Shown here: positions 55,107 through 63,465 of the stretch, one piece after another
Numbering within the stretch: the first letter of the stretch is position 1
Layout of the letters: each line of letters opens with the position of its first letter
Origin: Collimonas sp. OK307
GTDB lineage: Bacteria; Pseudomonadota; Gammaproteobacteria; Burkholderiales; Burkholderiaceae_D
DNA length: 64,000 nucleotides
Reading direction: 5' to 3'
Assembly: GCF_900113705.1 (NCBI RefSeq)
Contig: NZ_FOQI01000001.1
Location: 558,001 to 622,000, forward strand
Position numbers and translations under genes: made by a program
Notes under the pieces: generated by a model
Seen by the model: the letters and a program-made list of their open reading frames with translations, nothing else
What the model was told of the DNA's origin: nothing
Database searches by the model: none

Positions 55107-55462
55107 GACACACTTGTAGCAGGATGGAAGTCGGGGCCGCGCAGGCGCGTTAGCAAAGCGCGCAACAAGCTAGTCGTGCCGCGTTGGGACTGACCGCTCA
55201 AGGTGATGCGGCTGCTTCCCGGATCGGACTCCACCACTACCAGCCGGCCAGGCAGCAAAGTCAGCGAGCGGCCGGCGTGCAGCCAATGGTCTTCCGGCTG
55301 CCCTTCAAATGTCACCCATACGCGGCCGCTCACTACCCGCAAGATCATTTCGTCGTCAGTGACGCCGGACAGCGCACTACCGCCCGACAAGTTATGAGAC
55401 TGTTTTTCGAATAGTGTTTGCATGGCTAAGTCGCTTTCGAAGGCTTGGGGGAGTTGCTGCAT
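55103..55462 (-). CDS. DUF2917 family protein
   Basis: This 119-residue protein carries the small cupin-like DUF2917 domain (ILRVVSGRVWVTFEGQPEDHWLHAGRSL in pieces, then LLPGRLVVVESDPGSSRI). The family has no known function and occurs in beta-proteobacteria beside exporters and regulators. The start is uncertain: ATGs at 55462 and 55423 both lack a ribosome-binding site. Its stop overlaps the lysE start (ATGA), so the two are coupled. The cupin fold suggests ligand sensing, which is inference. Confidence 0.8.
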   Translation of the reverse strand: MQQLPQAFESDLAMQTLFEKQSHNLSGGSALSGVTDDEMILRVVSGRVWVTFEGQPEDHWLHAGRSLTLLPGRLVVVESDPGSSRITLSGQSQRGTTSLLRALLTRLRGPDFHPATSVS

Positions 55463-55492
55463 TCAGGATTTAGGTCTATGCTAAGCCACAAA

Positions 55493-55561
55493 ACCAATAC
55501 AGTACCAGTACAGTTAAGCAAGTAATTCCTAACATTGTCCCGGCGAAATTACCAATACAGT
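55493..55561. promoter_or_regulatory. Three 11-bp direct repeats, probable MocR operator
   Basis: ACCAATACAGT (55493), ACCAGTACAGT (55504, directly adjoining) and ACCAATACAGT (55551) lie in the spacer between DUF2917-lysE and the mocR-type gene. The third overlaps the GTG start of the regulator. Direct repeats with one distant copy are characteristic of MocR/GabR/PdxR operators. Confidence 0.8.
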
Positions 55562-57038
55562 GACTAACACGACCCCACCACGCAAGCTGAACAGCAGCCA
55601 GTTGCCGACTCCGGCTCCGGCTGCCCAGCAACTGTTGTCGCGCGATAGCGACACCTCCCTGGTCGAGCAAATCGTGCGCTCCATCGAAACCCGTATCAGT
55701 GACCGTCTGTTGCGTACCGGCGCCCGCATGCCGTCGATCCGCCAGTTTGCCGATAGCCACAGCGTCTCGCGTTTCACGGTAGTCGAAGCCTATGACCGGC
55801 TGGTTGCCAAGGGTTGCCTGGAATCGCGGCGCGGCTCGGGGTTTTATGTACGCGAGCGCTCGCCGCTGCTGGCAGAGCGCGGCAGTAACGCCGCCAGCGA
55901 CAAGCAGCCGCAACTGATCGATGTAGTCTGGCTGGTGCGCAATATGCACCAGCAGGCGCCGAACAAAAAAATGCCTGGTTCAGGCATGTTTCCCAGCGAA
56001 TGGCTGGATGCCGATCTGATCGCCAACGCCTTGCGCAGCATCAGCCGGCAAAATCCGGCGCAGTTGCTGTCATACGGGATTCCACAAGGCTTCTTACCGC
56101 TGCGCCAGCAACTGCAGCTAAAAATGGCCGAGCTGGAAATCGCCGCGACGCCGGAACAGTTCGTCACCACCACCGGCGTCACCCAGGCGCTGGACCTGGT
56201 GGCGCGCCACTTTACCCAGCCTGGCGACGTGATTTTCGTCGACGATCCATCCTGGTTCCTGATGTTCGCCTCGTTTGCGGCTCTGGGCGCCAGAGTGGTC
56301 GGCGTGCCGCGCCTGGCCGACGGGCCCGATATGGTCAAGCTGGCAGAACTGGCGGCGCTGCACAAACCCAAGTTGTACGTGCTGGTGTCGGTGCTGCACA
56401 ATCCGACTTCGACCTCGCTATCGGCGGCCAAGGCTTTCCAGATCCTCAAGCTGGCGGAAGAGCATGATTTCATGATCGTCGAGGACGATATCTATTGCGA
56501 CATGCATCCCGGCTCCGCAATCCAGCCCGCCACCCGCATTGCGTCGCTGGACCAGCTCAACCGCGTGATCTACATGGGCGGCTTCTCGAAAACGCTCTCG
56601 CCTAACCTGCGCTCCGGCTTTATCGCCACCTCGCTCGAACTGGCGCAGCATTTTGCCGACCGCAAGATGCTGACCAACCTGACCAGTGCCGAAGTCGGCG
56701 AACGGGTAGTTTATAAAATCCTCTCCGAAGGGCACTACCGCAAGCATCTCGACCGTTTGCGCAACAAGCTTGATAGCGTCCGCGACCGCACCATCCGGCA
56801 AATGGAAAGGATCGGCATGACGGTCGACATCAGTACCCCGGCCGGCATCTTTGTGTGGGCCGATACCGGGCACGACACCAATGTGATGGCGGAAAAGGCC
56901 TTGGCTGAAGGCTTCCTGCTGGCGCCTGGCGCCCTGTTCTCGCCCAGCCAATTGCCTTCTTCGAGGATGCGGATTAATGTGGCGGCGATGTCGGATCCTG
57001 CGATTTGGCGATTCCTGGAGCAGGAGTGTGGCAAATAA
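55560..57038 (+). CDS. MocR-type GntR/aminotransferase transcription regulator
   Basis: This 492-residue regulator has an N-terminal GntR winged helix (about 30-105; RTGARMPSIRQFADSHSVSR) fused to an aminotransferase-like PLP domain (about 135-490). PLP-binding Lys is in YMGGFSKTLSPNLRSGF, ring-contact Asn in LHNPTSTSLS and Asp in VEDDIYCDMHPG. The GTG start has no strong ribosome-binding site, but the next in-frame starts are far inside. MocR proteins sense amino compounds through PLP and usually control a divergent neighbour, here the DUF2917-lysE pair. Confidence 0.92.
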   Translation: MTNTTPPRKLNSSQLPTPAPAAQQLLSRDSDTSLVEQIVRSIETRISDRLLRTGARMPSIRQFADSHSVSRFTVVEAYDRLVAKGCLESRRGSGFYVRERSPLLAERGSNAASDKQPQLIDVVWLVRNMHQQAPNKKMPGSGMFPSEWLDADLIANALRSISRQNPAQLLSYGIPQGFLPLRQQLQLKMAELEIAATPEQFVTTTGVTQALDLVARHFTQPGDVIFVDDPSWFLMFASFAALGARVVGVPRLADGPDMVKLAELAALHKPKLYVLVSVLHNPTSTSLSAAKAFQILKLAEEHDFMIVEDDIYCDMHPGSAIQPATRIASLDQLNRVIYMGGFSKTLSPNLRSGFIATSLELAQHFADRKMLTNLTSAEVGERVVYKILSEGHYRKHLDRLRNKLDSVRDRTIRQMERIGMTVDISTPAGIFVWADTGHDTNVMAEKALAEGFLLAPGALFSPSQLPSSRMRINVAAMSDPAIWRFLEQECGK

Positions 57039-57080
57039 GACAATACAGGCAACCTTCACGCAATCCGCTCTTGGTCCACT

Positions 57081-57108
57081 CTTGTAAAATCCCGATTACT
57101 CCCCATTT
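57081..57108 (+). promoter_or_regulatory. Sigma-32 heat-shock promoter for htpG
   Basis: CTTGTA (57081-57086), a 14-bp spacer and CCCCATTT (57101-57108) closely match the sigma-32 consensus CTTGAA-N13/15-CCCCATNT. It lies about 115 nt upstream of the htpG ATG. Confidence 0.8.
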
Positions 57109-57225
57109 CTGGGCAATATACTGATTTACGCGATGAGCGCGGTGCCTGGCGAGGCGGGCCGCATTGCCGATCTTTCATCGTTTTTATTTTTTGACATTAT
57201 TTTTTACGTTTATACAGAGGAAACA

Positions 57226-59139
57226 ATGGCCGTATCCGAAAAGCAAACCCTTGGTTTTCAGGCAGAAGTAAAGCAGCTGCTGCAATTGATGATCCACTCG
57301 CTGTACTCCAACAAGGAAATTTTCCTGCGCGAGCTGGTGTCCAATGCATCCGATGCCGCCGACAAGCTGCGCTTTGAAGCCATCAACAACGGCGCTCTGT
57401 TCGAAAACGATCCTGAACTGAAAATCAAGGTCACTTTCGACAAGGCCGCGCGCACCATCACGATTTCGGATAACGGCATCGGCATGAGCCGCGATGAAGC
57501 TATCTCGCACCTGGGCACCATCGCCAAATCCGGCACCAAGGAATTTTTCTCGAAACTGTCCGGCGACCAGCAAAAAGATGCCGCCCTGATCGGCCAGTTC
57601 GGCGTCGGTTTCTATTCCGCTTTCATCATCGCCGACAAGATTACCGTTGATACCCGCCGCGCTGGCGCCAACGCCACCGAAGGCGTACGCTGGGAATCCG
57701 AAGGCGCCGGCGATTTCAGCATCGAAGCGATCGACAAACCATCGCGCGGCACCGACATCACCTTGCATCTGCGCGAAGGCGAAGACGAGTACCTGTCGGC
57801 CTGGAAACTGAAATCGATCATCCGCAAATATTCCGACCATATCTCGCTGCCGATCGTGATGCAGAAAGAAGAATGGGACGAAGAAAAGAAAGAAACCGTC
57901 GTCAAGGACGAATACGAAACGGTCAACCAGGCCAGCGCGCTGTGGGCCCGCAACAAGTCCGACATCACCGAAGAACAGTATGTAGAGTTTTACAAACATG
58001 TCTCGCACGATTTCGAAGCGCCGCTGACCTACACCCACAACCGGGTTGAAGGCCGCAGCGAATACACGCAACTGCTGTACGTTCCAAGCCGCGCACCGTT
58101 CGACCTGTGGGATCGCAACAAGCGCGGCGGGATCAAGCTGTATATCAAGCGCGTCTTCATCATGGACGATGCCGAGCAGCTGATGCCGGTCTATCTGCGC
58201 TTCGTCAAAGGCGTGATCGATTCTAGCGACCTGCCGTTGAATGTATCGCGTGAAATCCTGCAAGAATCGCGCGATGTACGCGTGATCCGCGAAGGTTCCA
58301 CCAAGCGCGTATTGAGCTTGCTGGAAGAACTGGCGAACAGCGACGACCAGGCGCAAAAAGACAAGTACGCCACCTTCTGGAAAGAGTTCGGCCAGGTCTT
58401 GAAAGAAGGCATTGGCGAAGACGCCGGCAACAAGGAAAGAATCGCCAAGCTGCTGCGCTTCGCCTCGACCACCAACGACAGCGATGTACAGAGCGTATCC
58501 TTCGCCGACTATATCGGCCGCATGAAAGAAGGCCAGGACAAGATTTACTACGCAACCGGTGAAACCTATGCCGCGGCCAAGAACAGTCCGCACCTGGAAA
58601 TTTTCCGCAAGAAAGGCGTTGAAGTCCTGCTGCTGACCGATCGCGTCGATGAATGGATGCTGTCGTTCCTGCAGGATTTCGAAGGCAAGGAACTGGCGTC
58701 GGTAGCCAAGGGCGGCCTCGATCTCGGCACATTGGAAGATGAAGCCGAGAAGAAGCAGCACGAAGAAACCGAAACCCAGTTCAAGGACCTGGTTGAAAAG
58801 ATGAAGACCGCGCTGGCCGACAAGGCCAAGGAAGTGCGCGTCACCTTCCGCCTGACCGACTCGCCTGCCTGCCTGGTGGCCGATGAAAATGAATTGTCGG
58901 GCAACCTGCTGCGCATGCTGAAGGCCGCCGGCCAGGACGCTCCGGATTCCAAGCCGATCCTGGAAATCAACCCGGATCACCCGCTGGTGCAACGCCTGAA
59001 GTACGAAGATACCAAGTTCGGCGACTGGTCGCACATCTTGTTCGATCAGGCTCTGCTGGCTGAAGGCGGCGCGTTGGCCGATCCGGCTGGTTTCGTCAAA
59101 CGTTTGAACGAAATGTTGTTGGGCATGGCAGGTAAATAA
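57226..59139 (+). CDS. htpG: Chaperone HtpG (Hsp90)
   Basis: HtpG is the bacterial Hsp90, an ATP-driven dimeric chaperone. From the ATG at 57226 (GAGG upstream) it has 637 residues. The GHKL ATPase domain shows [24 protein letters not shown] and [15 protein letters not shown]. The middle domain has [13 protein letters not shown] and the catalytic-loop Arg in [19 protein letters not shown]. The dimerisation domain is C-terminal. A longer start adds 31 unrelated residues and is rejected. A sigma-32 promoter precedes it and a strong terminator follows. Confidence 0.97.
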   Translation: MAVSEKQTLGFQAEVKQLLQLMIHSLYSNKEIFLRELVSNASDAADKLRFEAINNGALFENDPELKIKVTFDKAARTITISDNGIGMSRDEAISHLGTIAKSGTKEFFSKLSGDQQKDAALIGQFGVGFYSAFIIADKITVDTRRAGANATEGVRWESEGAGDFSIEAIDKPSRGTDITLHLREGEDEYLSAWKLKSIIRKYSDHISLPIVMQKEEWDEEKKETVVKDEYETVNQASALWARNKSDITEEQYVEFYKHVSHDFEAPLTYTHNRVEGRSEYTQLLYVPSRAPFDLWDRNKRGGIKLYIKRVFIMDDAEQLMPVYLRFVKGVIDSSDLPLNVSREILQESRDVRVIREGSTKRVLSLLEELANSDDQAQKDKYATFWKEFGQVLKEGIGEDAGNKERIAKLLRFASTTNDSDVQSVSFADYIGRMKEGQDKIYYATGETYAAAKNSPHLEIFRKKGVEVLLLTDRVDEWMLSFLQDFEGKELASVAKGGLDLGTLEDEAEKKQHEETETQFKDLVEKMKTALADKAKEVRVTFRLTDSPACLVADENELSGNLLRMLKAAGQDAPDSKPILEINPDHPLVQRLKYEDTKFGDWSHILFDQALLAEGGALADPAGFVKRLNEMLLGMAGK

Positions 59140-59190
59140 ACCAAACAGATAAGCCGGGAAGATAGGCTTATCGCCCGTTCGCGGGTAAGA

Positions 59191-59229
59191 AAAAGGGCTG
59201 GGAGACATGATTGTCTCCCAGCCCTTTTG
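59191..59229 (+). terminator. Terminator after htpG
   Basis: A perfect stem of AAAAGGGCTGGGAGACA with its complement, loop TGAT, ends in CCCTTTTGC. It can work in both directions. Confidence 0.9.
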
Positions 59230-59238
59230 CTTTACATC

Positions 59239-59294
59239 GCGATGATTGCATTGATAGCACTTTCACGCTAAACTGCTATCAATGCAATCATCGC
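59239..59294. promoter_or_regulatory. 21-bp perfect inverted repeat, probable FitAB operator
   Basis: The arms 59239-59259 and 59274-59294 are perfect inverted copies 21 bp long around a 14-bp centre, ending 13 bp before the antitoxin ATG. FitAB and VapBC complexes repress their own genes by binding inverted repeats at this place. Confidence 0.8.
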
Positions 59295-59307
59295 CAAAGG
59301 TGTTGTA

Positions 59308-59526
59308 ATGGCAACAAATCTGGTAGTTAGAAATGTAGAGGAAGATGTCGCGCTCGCACTTAAACAACTCGCGGCATCCCATGGCCGTAGCGCTGAAGCC
59401 GAGCATCGGGAAATTTTACGCGCAGCGCTGCAGCGCCCAAAGCGGCAATCGCTTGCGGAAGTATTGTCACGTATGCCGAATGTCGGAGAAGATGCGGACT
59501 TCAACTCTCGCAATGCCCTGGAGTAA
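59308..59526 (+). CDS. fitA: FitA/VapB-type ribbon-helix-helix antitoxin
   Basis: This 72-residue antitoxin has the N-terminal ribbon-helix-helix TNLVVRNVEEDVALALKQLA, followed by SHGRSAEAEHREILRAAL, typical of the FitA/PhdYefM-like DUF2191 group. The C-terminal about 30 residues (EVLSRMPNVGEDADF) should embrace the toxin. The next gene encodes its PIN toxin 3 bp later. The operator-like inverted repeat upstream supports autoregulation. Confidence 0.92.
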   Translation: MATNLVVRNVEEDVALALKQLAASHGRSAEAEHREILRAALQRPKRQSLAEVLSRMPNVGEDADFNSRNALE

Positions 59527-59529
59527 GGC

Positions 59530-59940
59530 ATGTATCTGGTTGATACGAACGTTATCAGCGAGTCCCGTAAAGGGAACAAAGCAAATCGGGGCATCCAGGA
59601 ATTTTGGCATTCAATGGACCCGGATGCGATCTATCTTTCAGTGCAGACAATAGGCGAAATTCGCCGCGGTGTTGAGAGCATCAAGAACCGCGGAGACGCT
59701 ACACAAGCCAGAGCGCTGGAGCGATGGCTGAATACGGTTGCCGCAGAATATGCAGACCGCATCCTGGTTTTTGACGAAGATTGCGCCCAGGTATGGGGAA
59801 AGTTAATGTCACCCAGTAATCAACATCCGATCGACAAGCAAATTGCCGCCATTGGATTGATTCATGGACTCACGGTCGTGACCCGTAACACCAATGATTT
59901 TCTCGGCACAGGGGTGCGCCTGATGAATCCATTTTCGTAA
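59530..59940 (+). CDS. fitB: FitB/VapC-type PIN-domain toxin
   Basis: This 136-residue PIN-domain ribonuclease has the conserved acidic set in MYLVDTNVISE (Asp5), TIGEIRRG (Glu43), HPIDKQIAA and TRNTNDF. Toxins of this group cleave RNA, often tRNA, when freed from the antitoxin. The 3-bp gap to fitA suggests coupling. No mobile element is visible around the pair, but such modules move readily and this one interrupts housekeeping genes between htpG and tdh. Confidence 0.93.
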   Translation: MYLVDTNVISESRKGNKANRGIQEFWHSMDPDAIYLSVQTIGEIRRGVESIKNRGDATQARALERWLNTVAAEYADRILVFDEDCAQVWGKLMSPSNQHPIDKQIAAIGLIHGLTVVTRNTNDFLGTGVRLMNPFS

Positions 59941-59994
59941 AGAAAAATGGCGACGCACCGCCTTTACCTTCACCACTTTGAGTGTCGGCTTACC

Positions 59995-60957
59995 TCAGGC
60001 CGCCTGCTCTTGCGTTACCGGCTTACGCTTGACGAGATGAAGCAACATGTCGTCGACCATATCGGCCAAGCTATATGCCGGCAACCACTGCCAATCCTGG
60101 CGCGCCTTCGAATCATCAATCGAACGCGGCCATGCATCCGCAATCGCCTGGCGGAAATCCGGTTTGTACGCAACCTTGAACGATGGATATCGCTGCCGGA
60201 TGATATCGACCAGCTCGCGCGGAGAAAAACTCCATGCTGCCAGATTGTATGAACCGGTCACTTTCAACTGTTCTTTCGGCGCACTCATCAGTTCGATGGT
60301 GGCGCGCACGGCATCCGGCATGTACATCATCGGCAGCGTGCTGTCCACATCGAGGAAGCTGGTGTAGTCGTGGCCGGCGGCGGCGGCGAACAGGGCTTGA
60401 ATGGCGTAATCGGTGGTGCCGCCACCCGGCTCGGCCGAGTAGCTGATCAGCCCCGGATAGCGCAGGCTGCGGATATCCATGCCGTATTTCTCTGCATACC
60501 AGGCACACCAGTGCTCACCGGCCAGCTTGGAAATGCCGTAGACGGTCTTCGGATCCATGGCGCCGATTTGCGGCGCGTTGTCGCGCGGCGTCGACGGGCC
60601 GAATGCCGCAATCGAGCTAGGCCAGAACACTTTTGACAGCTTGGCCTGGCGCGCAACTTCCAGCACGTTCAAAAGGCCGGTCATGTTCAGGTTCCAGGCC
60701 CATTCCGGATGTTCTTCGCCTTTGGCCGACAAGGCCGCGGCCAGGTGATAGATTTCACCGATATCGTGCTGCTGCACTACCTCGGCCAGGCGCTTGGCAT
60801 CCGTCACATCCAGTTTTTCGTATGCCAGTTCCTGGTGCCGGCCCAGGGTTTGTATGTCGCTTGCCACAACTTGCTTTGCGCCGTGCAGTTTGACCAGTGC
60901 GGTCGTCAGTTCGGTGCCGATCTGGCCGTTGGCGCCGATTACCAATATTTTTTTCAT
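59995..60957 (-). CDS. tdh: L-threonine 3-dehydrogenase, short-chain (epimerase-like) type
   Basis: This enzyme oxidises L-threonine to 2-amino-3-ketobutyrate with NAD+. The 320-residue protein is of the extended SDR/UDP-galactose-epimerase-like type, not the zinc-containing Tdh of E. coli. The nucleotide-binding motif is LVIGANGQIGTEL and the catalytic motif is YGISK. VFWPSSIAAFGPSTP carries the active Ser. It lies 24 bp downstream of kbl, whose product uses its unstable intermediate, which makes the assignment firm. Confidence 0.93.
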   Translation of the reverse strand: MKKILVIGANGQIGTELTTALVKLHGAKQVVASDIQTLGRHQELAYEKLDVTDAKRLAEVVQQHDIGEIYHLAAALSAKGEEHPEWAWNLNMTGLLNVLEVARQAKLSKVFWPSSIAAFGPSTPRDNAPQIGAMDPKTVYGISKLAGEHWCAWYAEKYGMDIRSLRYPGLISYSAEPGGGTTDYAIQALFAAAAGHDYTSFLDVDSTLPMMYMPDAVRATIELMSAPKEQLKVTGSYNLAAWSFSPRELVDIIRQRYPSFKVAYKPDFRQAIADAWPRSIDDSKARQDWQWLPAYSLADMVDDMLLHLVKRKPVTQEQAA

Positions 60958-60965
60958 CGTTTTTC

Positions 60966-60991
60966 TCTTCAGTTCTTATCTTCAGTTCTTC
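60966..60991. repeat. 13-bp tandem duplication across the kbl stop codon
   Basis: TCTTCAGTTCTTA (60966-60978) and TCTTCAGTTCTTC (60979-60991) differ only in the last base. The second unit contains the kbl stop codon (60982-60984, complement), the first lies in the kbl-tdh spacer. Confidence 0.75.
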
Positions 60992-62217
60992 AGCAGGCCA
61001 AGCTCTTCACCGGCTTGCCGGAAGATGCCCACTGCGCGCTGCAATGTCGCCTCATCGTGGACCGCCGACATCTGCACGCGAATCCGCGCCTGCCCTTGCG
61101 GCACTACCGGGTAGAAGAAGCCGACGGCGTAGACGCCGAGCTCATATAAGCGGCGCGACAGGTTTTGCGCTACCACGGCGTCATACACCATCAACGGCAC
61201 GATCGGATGGGTACCCGGCTTGATCTCGAAACCGGCTTCAGTGATGGCCTTGCGGAAGTAAACGGTGTTGCGCTCAAGGCGGTCACGCAATTCAGTAGAC
61301 GCTTCCAGCAGATTAAGCGCCTCGATCGAAGCGCCGACAATCGCCGGCATCAAGGTATTTGAAAACAGGTATGGCCGGGACCGCTGCCGCAGCAATTCGA
61401 TCACCTCGCGCCGTCCTGCAGTGAAGCCGCCGCTGGCGCCGCCCAGAGCTTTTCCCAGGGTGCCGGTAATCACATCGACCTTGCCGAAAATGCCGCGCGC
61501 TTCATGTGTGCCGCGTCCGCGGGCGCCCATGAAACCGGTGGCGTGGCAGTCATCGACGCCAAGCAGGGCATCGTACTTGTCGCACAGCTGGCGAATGACG
61601 TCGAGCTGCGCCACCGTGCCGTCCATCGAAAACACGCCGTCGGTAAACACCATGGCAAAGCGGGCGTTGTCAGCTTTAGCTTGCTTCAGGCAGCGCTCCA
61701 GGTCTTCCATGTCGTTGTGGGCATAACGGTAGCGCTTGGCCTTGCACAGGCGGACGCCGTCGATAATCGATGCGTGGTTGAGCGAATCGCTGATGATGGC
61801 GTCCTGCTCTCCCAGCAACGGCTCAAACAGACCGCCATTGGCATCGAACGCAGCCGCATACAGAATGCAGTCCTCGGTCCCCAGGAATGCCGACAAGCGC
61901 TGTTCCAGTTCGCGATGAATGTCTTGCGTGCCGCAAATGAAACGCACTGAACTCATGCCGAAACCATGACTGTCCAGGGCGGCGTGTGCGGCCTTGATCA
62001 AGGCTGGATGGGAAGACAATCCCAGGTAGTTGTTGGCGCACAAGTTGATCAATTCACCACTTGCGGTATTGATCTTGCCTCCCTGCGGGCCAAGGATAAG
62101 GCGCTCGGACTTCAACAGCCCGGCGGCCTTGATTCCCGCCAATTCATCCTGCAGATGCGTGTAAAACCCGGGAGAGCCAACGCCCGCGCTTACTTCTGTG
62201 CTTGTAGTTAGTGTCAT
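60982..62217 (-). CDS. kbl: 2-amino-3-ketobutyrate CoA ligase
   Basis: Kbl cleaves 2-amino-3-ketobutyrate with CoA to glycine and acetyl-CoA, completing threonine breakdown. From the ATG at 62217 (GAGG 6 nt upstream) it has 411 residues, close to the usual 400. Motifs of the alpha-oxoamine synthase family are [42 protein letters not shown] and the PLP Lys256 in [13 protein letters not shown]. An upstream in-frame extension of 18 residues is rejected. It is the first gene of a kbl-tdh operon facing an XRE-cupin regulator. Confidence 0.95.
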   Translation of the reverse strand: MTLTTSTEVSAGVGSPGFYTHLQDELAGIKAAGLLKSERLILGPQGGKINTASGELINLCANNYLGLSSHPALIKAAHAALDSHGFGMSSVRFICGTQDIHRELEQRLSAFLGTEDCILYAAAFDANGGLFEPLLGEQDAIISDSLNHASIIDGVRLCKAKRYRYAHNDMEDLERCLKQAKADNARFAMVFTDGVFSMDGTVAQLDVIRQLCDKYDALLGVDDCHATGFMGARGRGTHEARGIFGKVDVITGTLGKALGGASGGFTAGRREVIELLRQRSRPYLFSNTLMPAIVGASIEALNLLEASTELRDRLERNTVYFRKAITEAGFEIKPGTHPIVPLMVYDAVVAQNLSRRLYELGVYAVGFFYPVVPQGQARIRVQMSAVHDEATLQRAVGIFRQAGEELGLLKN

Positions 62218-62252
62218 TTTCAGCCTCAATCTTATATAATATATTGCCTTAA

Positions 62253-62266
62253 TTCGATATATCGAA
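62253..62266. promoter_or_regulatory. 14-bp palindrome in the kbl/regulator spacer
   Basis: TTCGATATATCGAA is a perfect palindrome in the 65-bp spacer between divergent kbl and the XRE-cupin gene. AT-rich -10-like sequence (TATAAT at 62235, plus strand) lies beside it. It is the best candidate operator for the adjacent regulator. Confidence 0.7.
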
Positions 62267-62282
62267 CGCAAATTCCACGATA

Positions 62283-62900
62283 ATGCACAAAAACGAGGTT
62301 GTCAACCAGATGAGCATCAATACAGTTAAAAATTTGGAAGATGCACCGCCGAAGGTGGGCGATACCTTGGTCAAGCTGCGCCAGGCCGACGGGTTGTCGC
62401 TGGATGCCTTATCGAAACGCGCCGGCGTCTCCAAGTCCATGCTATCCCAAATCGAGCGCAACCAGGCAAACCCCACGGTTGCCGTGGTGTGGCGCCTGGC
62501 CAATGCCTTGGGCGTCCCTATCTCGCTGCTGGTCGACGGCAACCAGGCCGCGCCTGCATCGATAGAAACCCTGCCCAGCCATGCGACGCCATCGCTGCGG
62601 TCTAGAGACGGCCATTGCGTGCTGCGCATCCTCGGTCCGATCGAACTGGCCGGCCAGTTCGAATGGTATGAACTGTCGGTGGAGCCTGGCGGCTGCCTCG
62701 ATTCAGAGGCGCACGAACCGGCTTCGCGCGAACACCTGACGGTCTTGTCCGGTACGTTGGAAGTCCAGAGCGGCAGCAACATCACCAAGATCAAAGTGGG
62801 CGAAACCGCACGCTATGCGGCGGATCGCCCTCATTACATCAAGAATGTCGGCAAGAATGCGGCTACCGCGTTGCTGGTTGTGATTCATAACGGACAGTAA
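62283..62900 (+). CDS. XRE-family regulator with C-terminal cupin domain
   Basis: This 205-residue regulator has an XRE helix-turn-helix at about 25-80 ([20 protein letters not shown], then [20 protein letters not shown]). A cupin ligand-binding domain spans about 125-200, with [14 protein letters not shown] and an ADRPHYIKN segment. Such proteins control amino-acid or polyamine catabolism. It is divergent from kbl-tdh, so threonine or glycine is a plausible ligand. The ATG at 62310 is a possible alternative start. Confidence 0.9.
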   Translation: MHKNEVVNQMSINTVKNLEDAPPKVGDTLVKLRQADGLSLDALSKRAGVSKSMLSQIERNQANPTVAVVWRLANALGVPISLLVDGNQAAPASIETLPSHATPSLRSRDGHCVLRILGPIELAGQFEWYELSVEPGGCLDSEAHEPASREHLTVLSGTLEVQSGSNITKIKVGETARYAADRPHYIKNVGKNAATALLVVIHNGQ

Positions 62901-62926
62901 ACCCGCTCCGCAGTACGTGGAAAACG

Positions 62927-62964
62927 AAAAAGGCTGGAAGACAATCATGCCTTCCAGCCTTTTG
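62927..62964. terminator. Bidirectional terminator between the XRE-cupin and lipoprotein genes
   Basis: AAAAGGCTGGAAG and CTTCCAGCCTTTT form a perfect 13-bp stem with a 10-nt loop between converging genes. Confidence 0.88.
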
Positions 62965-63009
62965 CATTTGTGAAATTTATAAATTTTATAAACGAGCTTG
63001 ATCTGACGA

Positions 63010-63465
63010 TTAGTGCGTTACCCGGGTAACGCCGCCCGACGACAACAAACGAACGCGGTCGCCAACATTGAAGCGCTCGTCGGCATCCTGGGTTATGGCA
63101 CGCAATTCGCCGTTACTCAGACGCACGGTAATTTCAAGCCCCGGACGCTGGTTCAGGTTATTCTGCACCTGGTTACCGGCAATCCCGCCGAGCACCGCGC
63201 CCACCACACCAGCCGCGAGCGAGCCGTTGCCACTACCGATGAGCGAACCGGCGGCAACGCCACCAAGCGCACCACCGACCAAGGTGCCAGCGCCGTTGCC
63301 GTCACGACTCTTGTCGATGGTCACCGGACGCACCGAATCAACTACCGCCATACGCACCGTCTGCTCACCCTGAGCCTGGCTGCTGTTATAGACGCTCGCC
63401 GAATTAGGCGTCACGGCGCAACCGCTCAAGGCCACCAACGCGGCGACTACGATCAGATTCTTCAT
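63010..63465 (-). CDS. Glycine-zipper outer-membrane lipoprotein (SlyB-like)
   Basis: This 151-residue lipoprotein has a signal peptide with lipobox ALSGCA (Cys near residue 16). A glycine-zipper 2TM domain at about 60-105 follows (GTLVGGALGGVAAGSLIG and LAAGVVGAVLGGIAG). The C-terminal domain (LEITVRLSNGELRAI, then VGDRVRLLSSGG) is typical of SlyB/Rickettsia 17-kDa-like proteins. The family sits in the outer membrane and affects its integrity. The ATG at 63465 is chosen because it starts the signal peptide; GGAG lies 9 nt upstream. The last codons form an 18-bp palindrome. Confidence 0.9.
   Translation of the reverse strand: MKNLIVVAALVALSGCAVTPNSASVYNSSQAQGEQTVRMAVVDSVRPVTIDKSRDGNGAGTLVGGALGGVAAGSLIGSGNGSLAAGVVGAVLGGIAGNQVQNNLNQRPGLEITVRLSNGELRAITQDADERFNVGDRVRLLSSGGVTRVTH

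Noticed and set aside
57184-59208. A 674-codon open frame opposite htpG
   Set aside because: Antisense shadow of htpG; it has no recognisable domain, ribosome-binding site or promoter.
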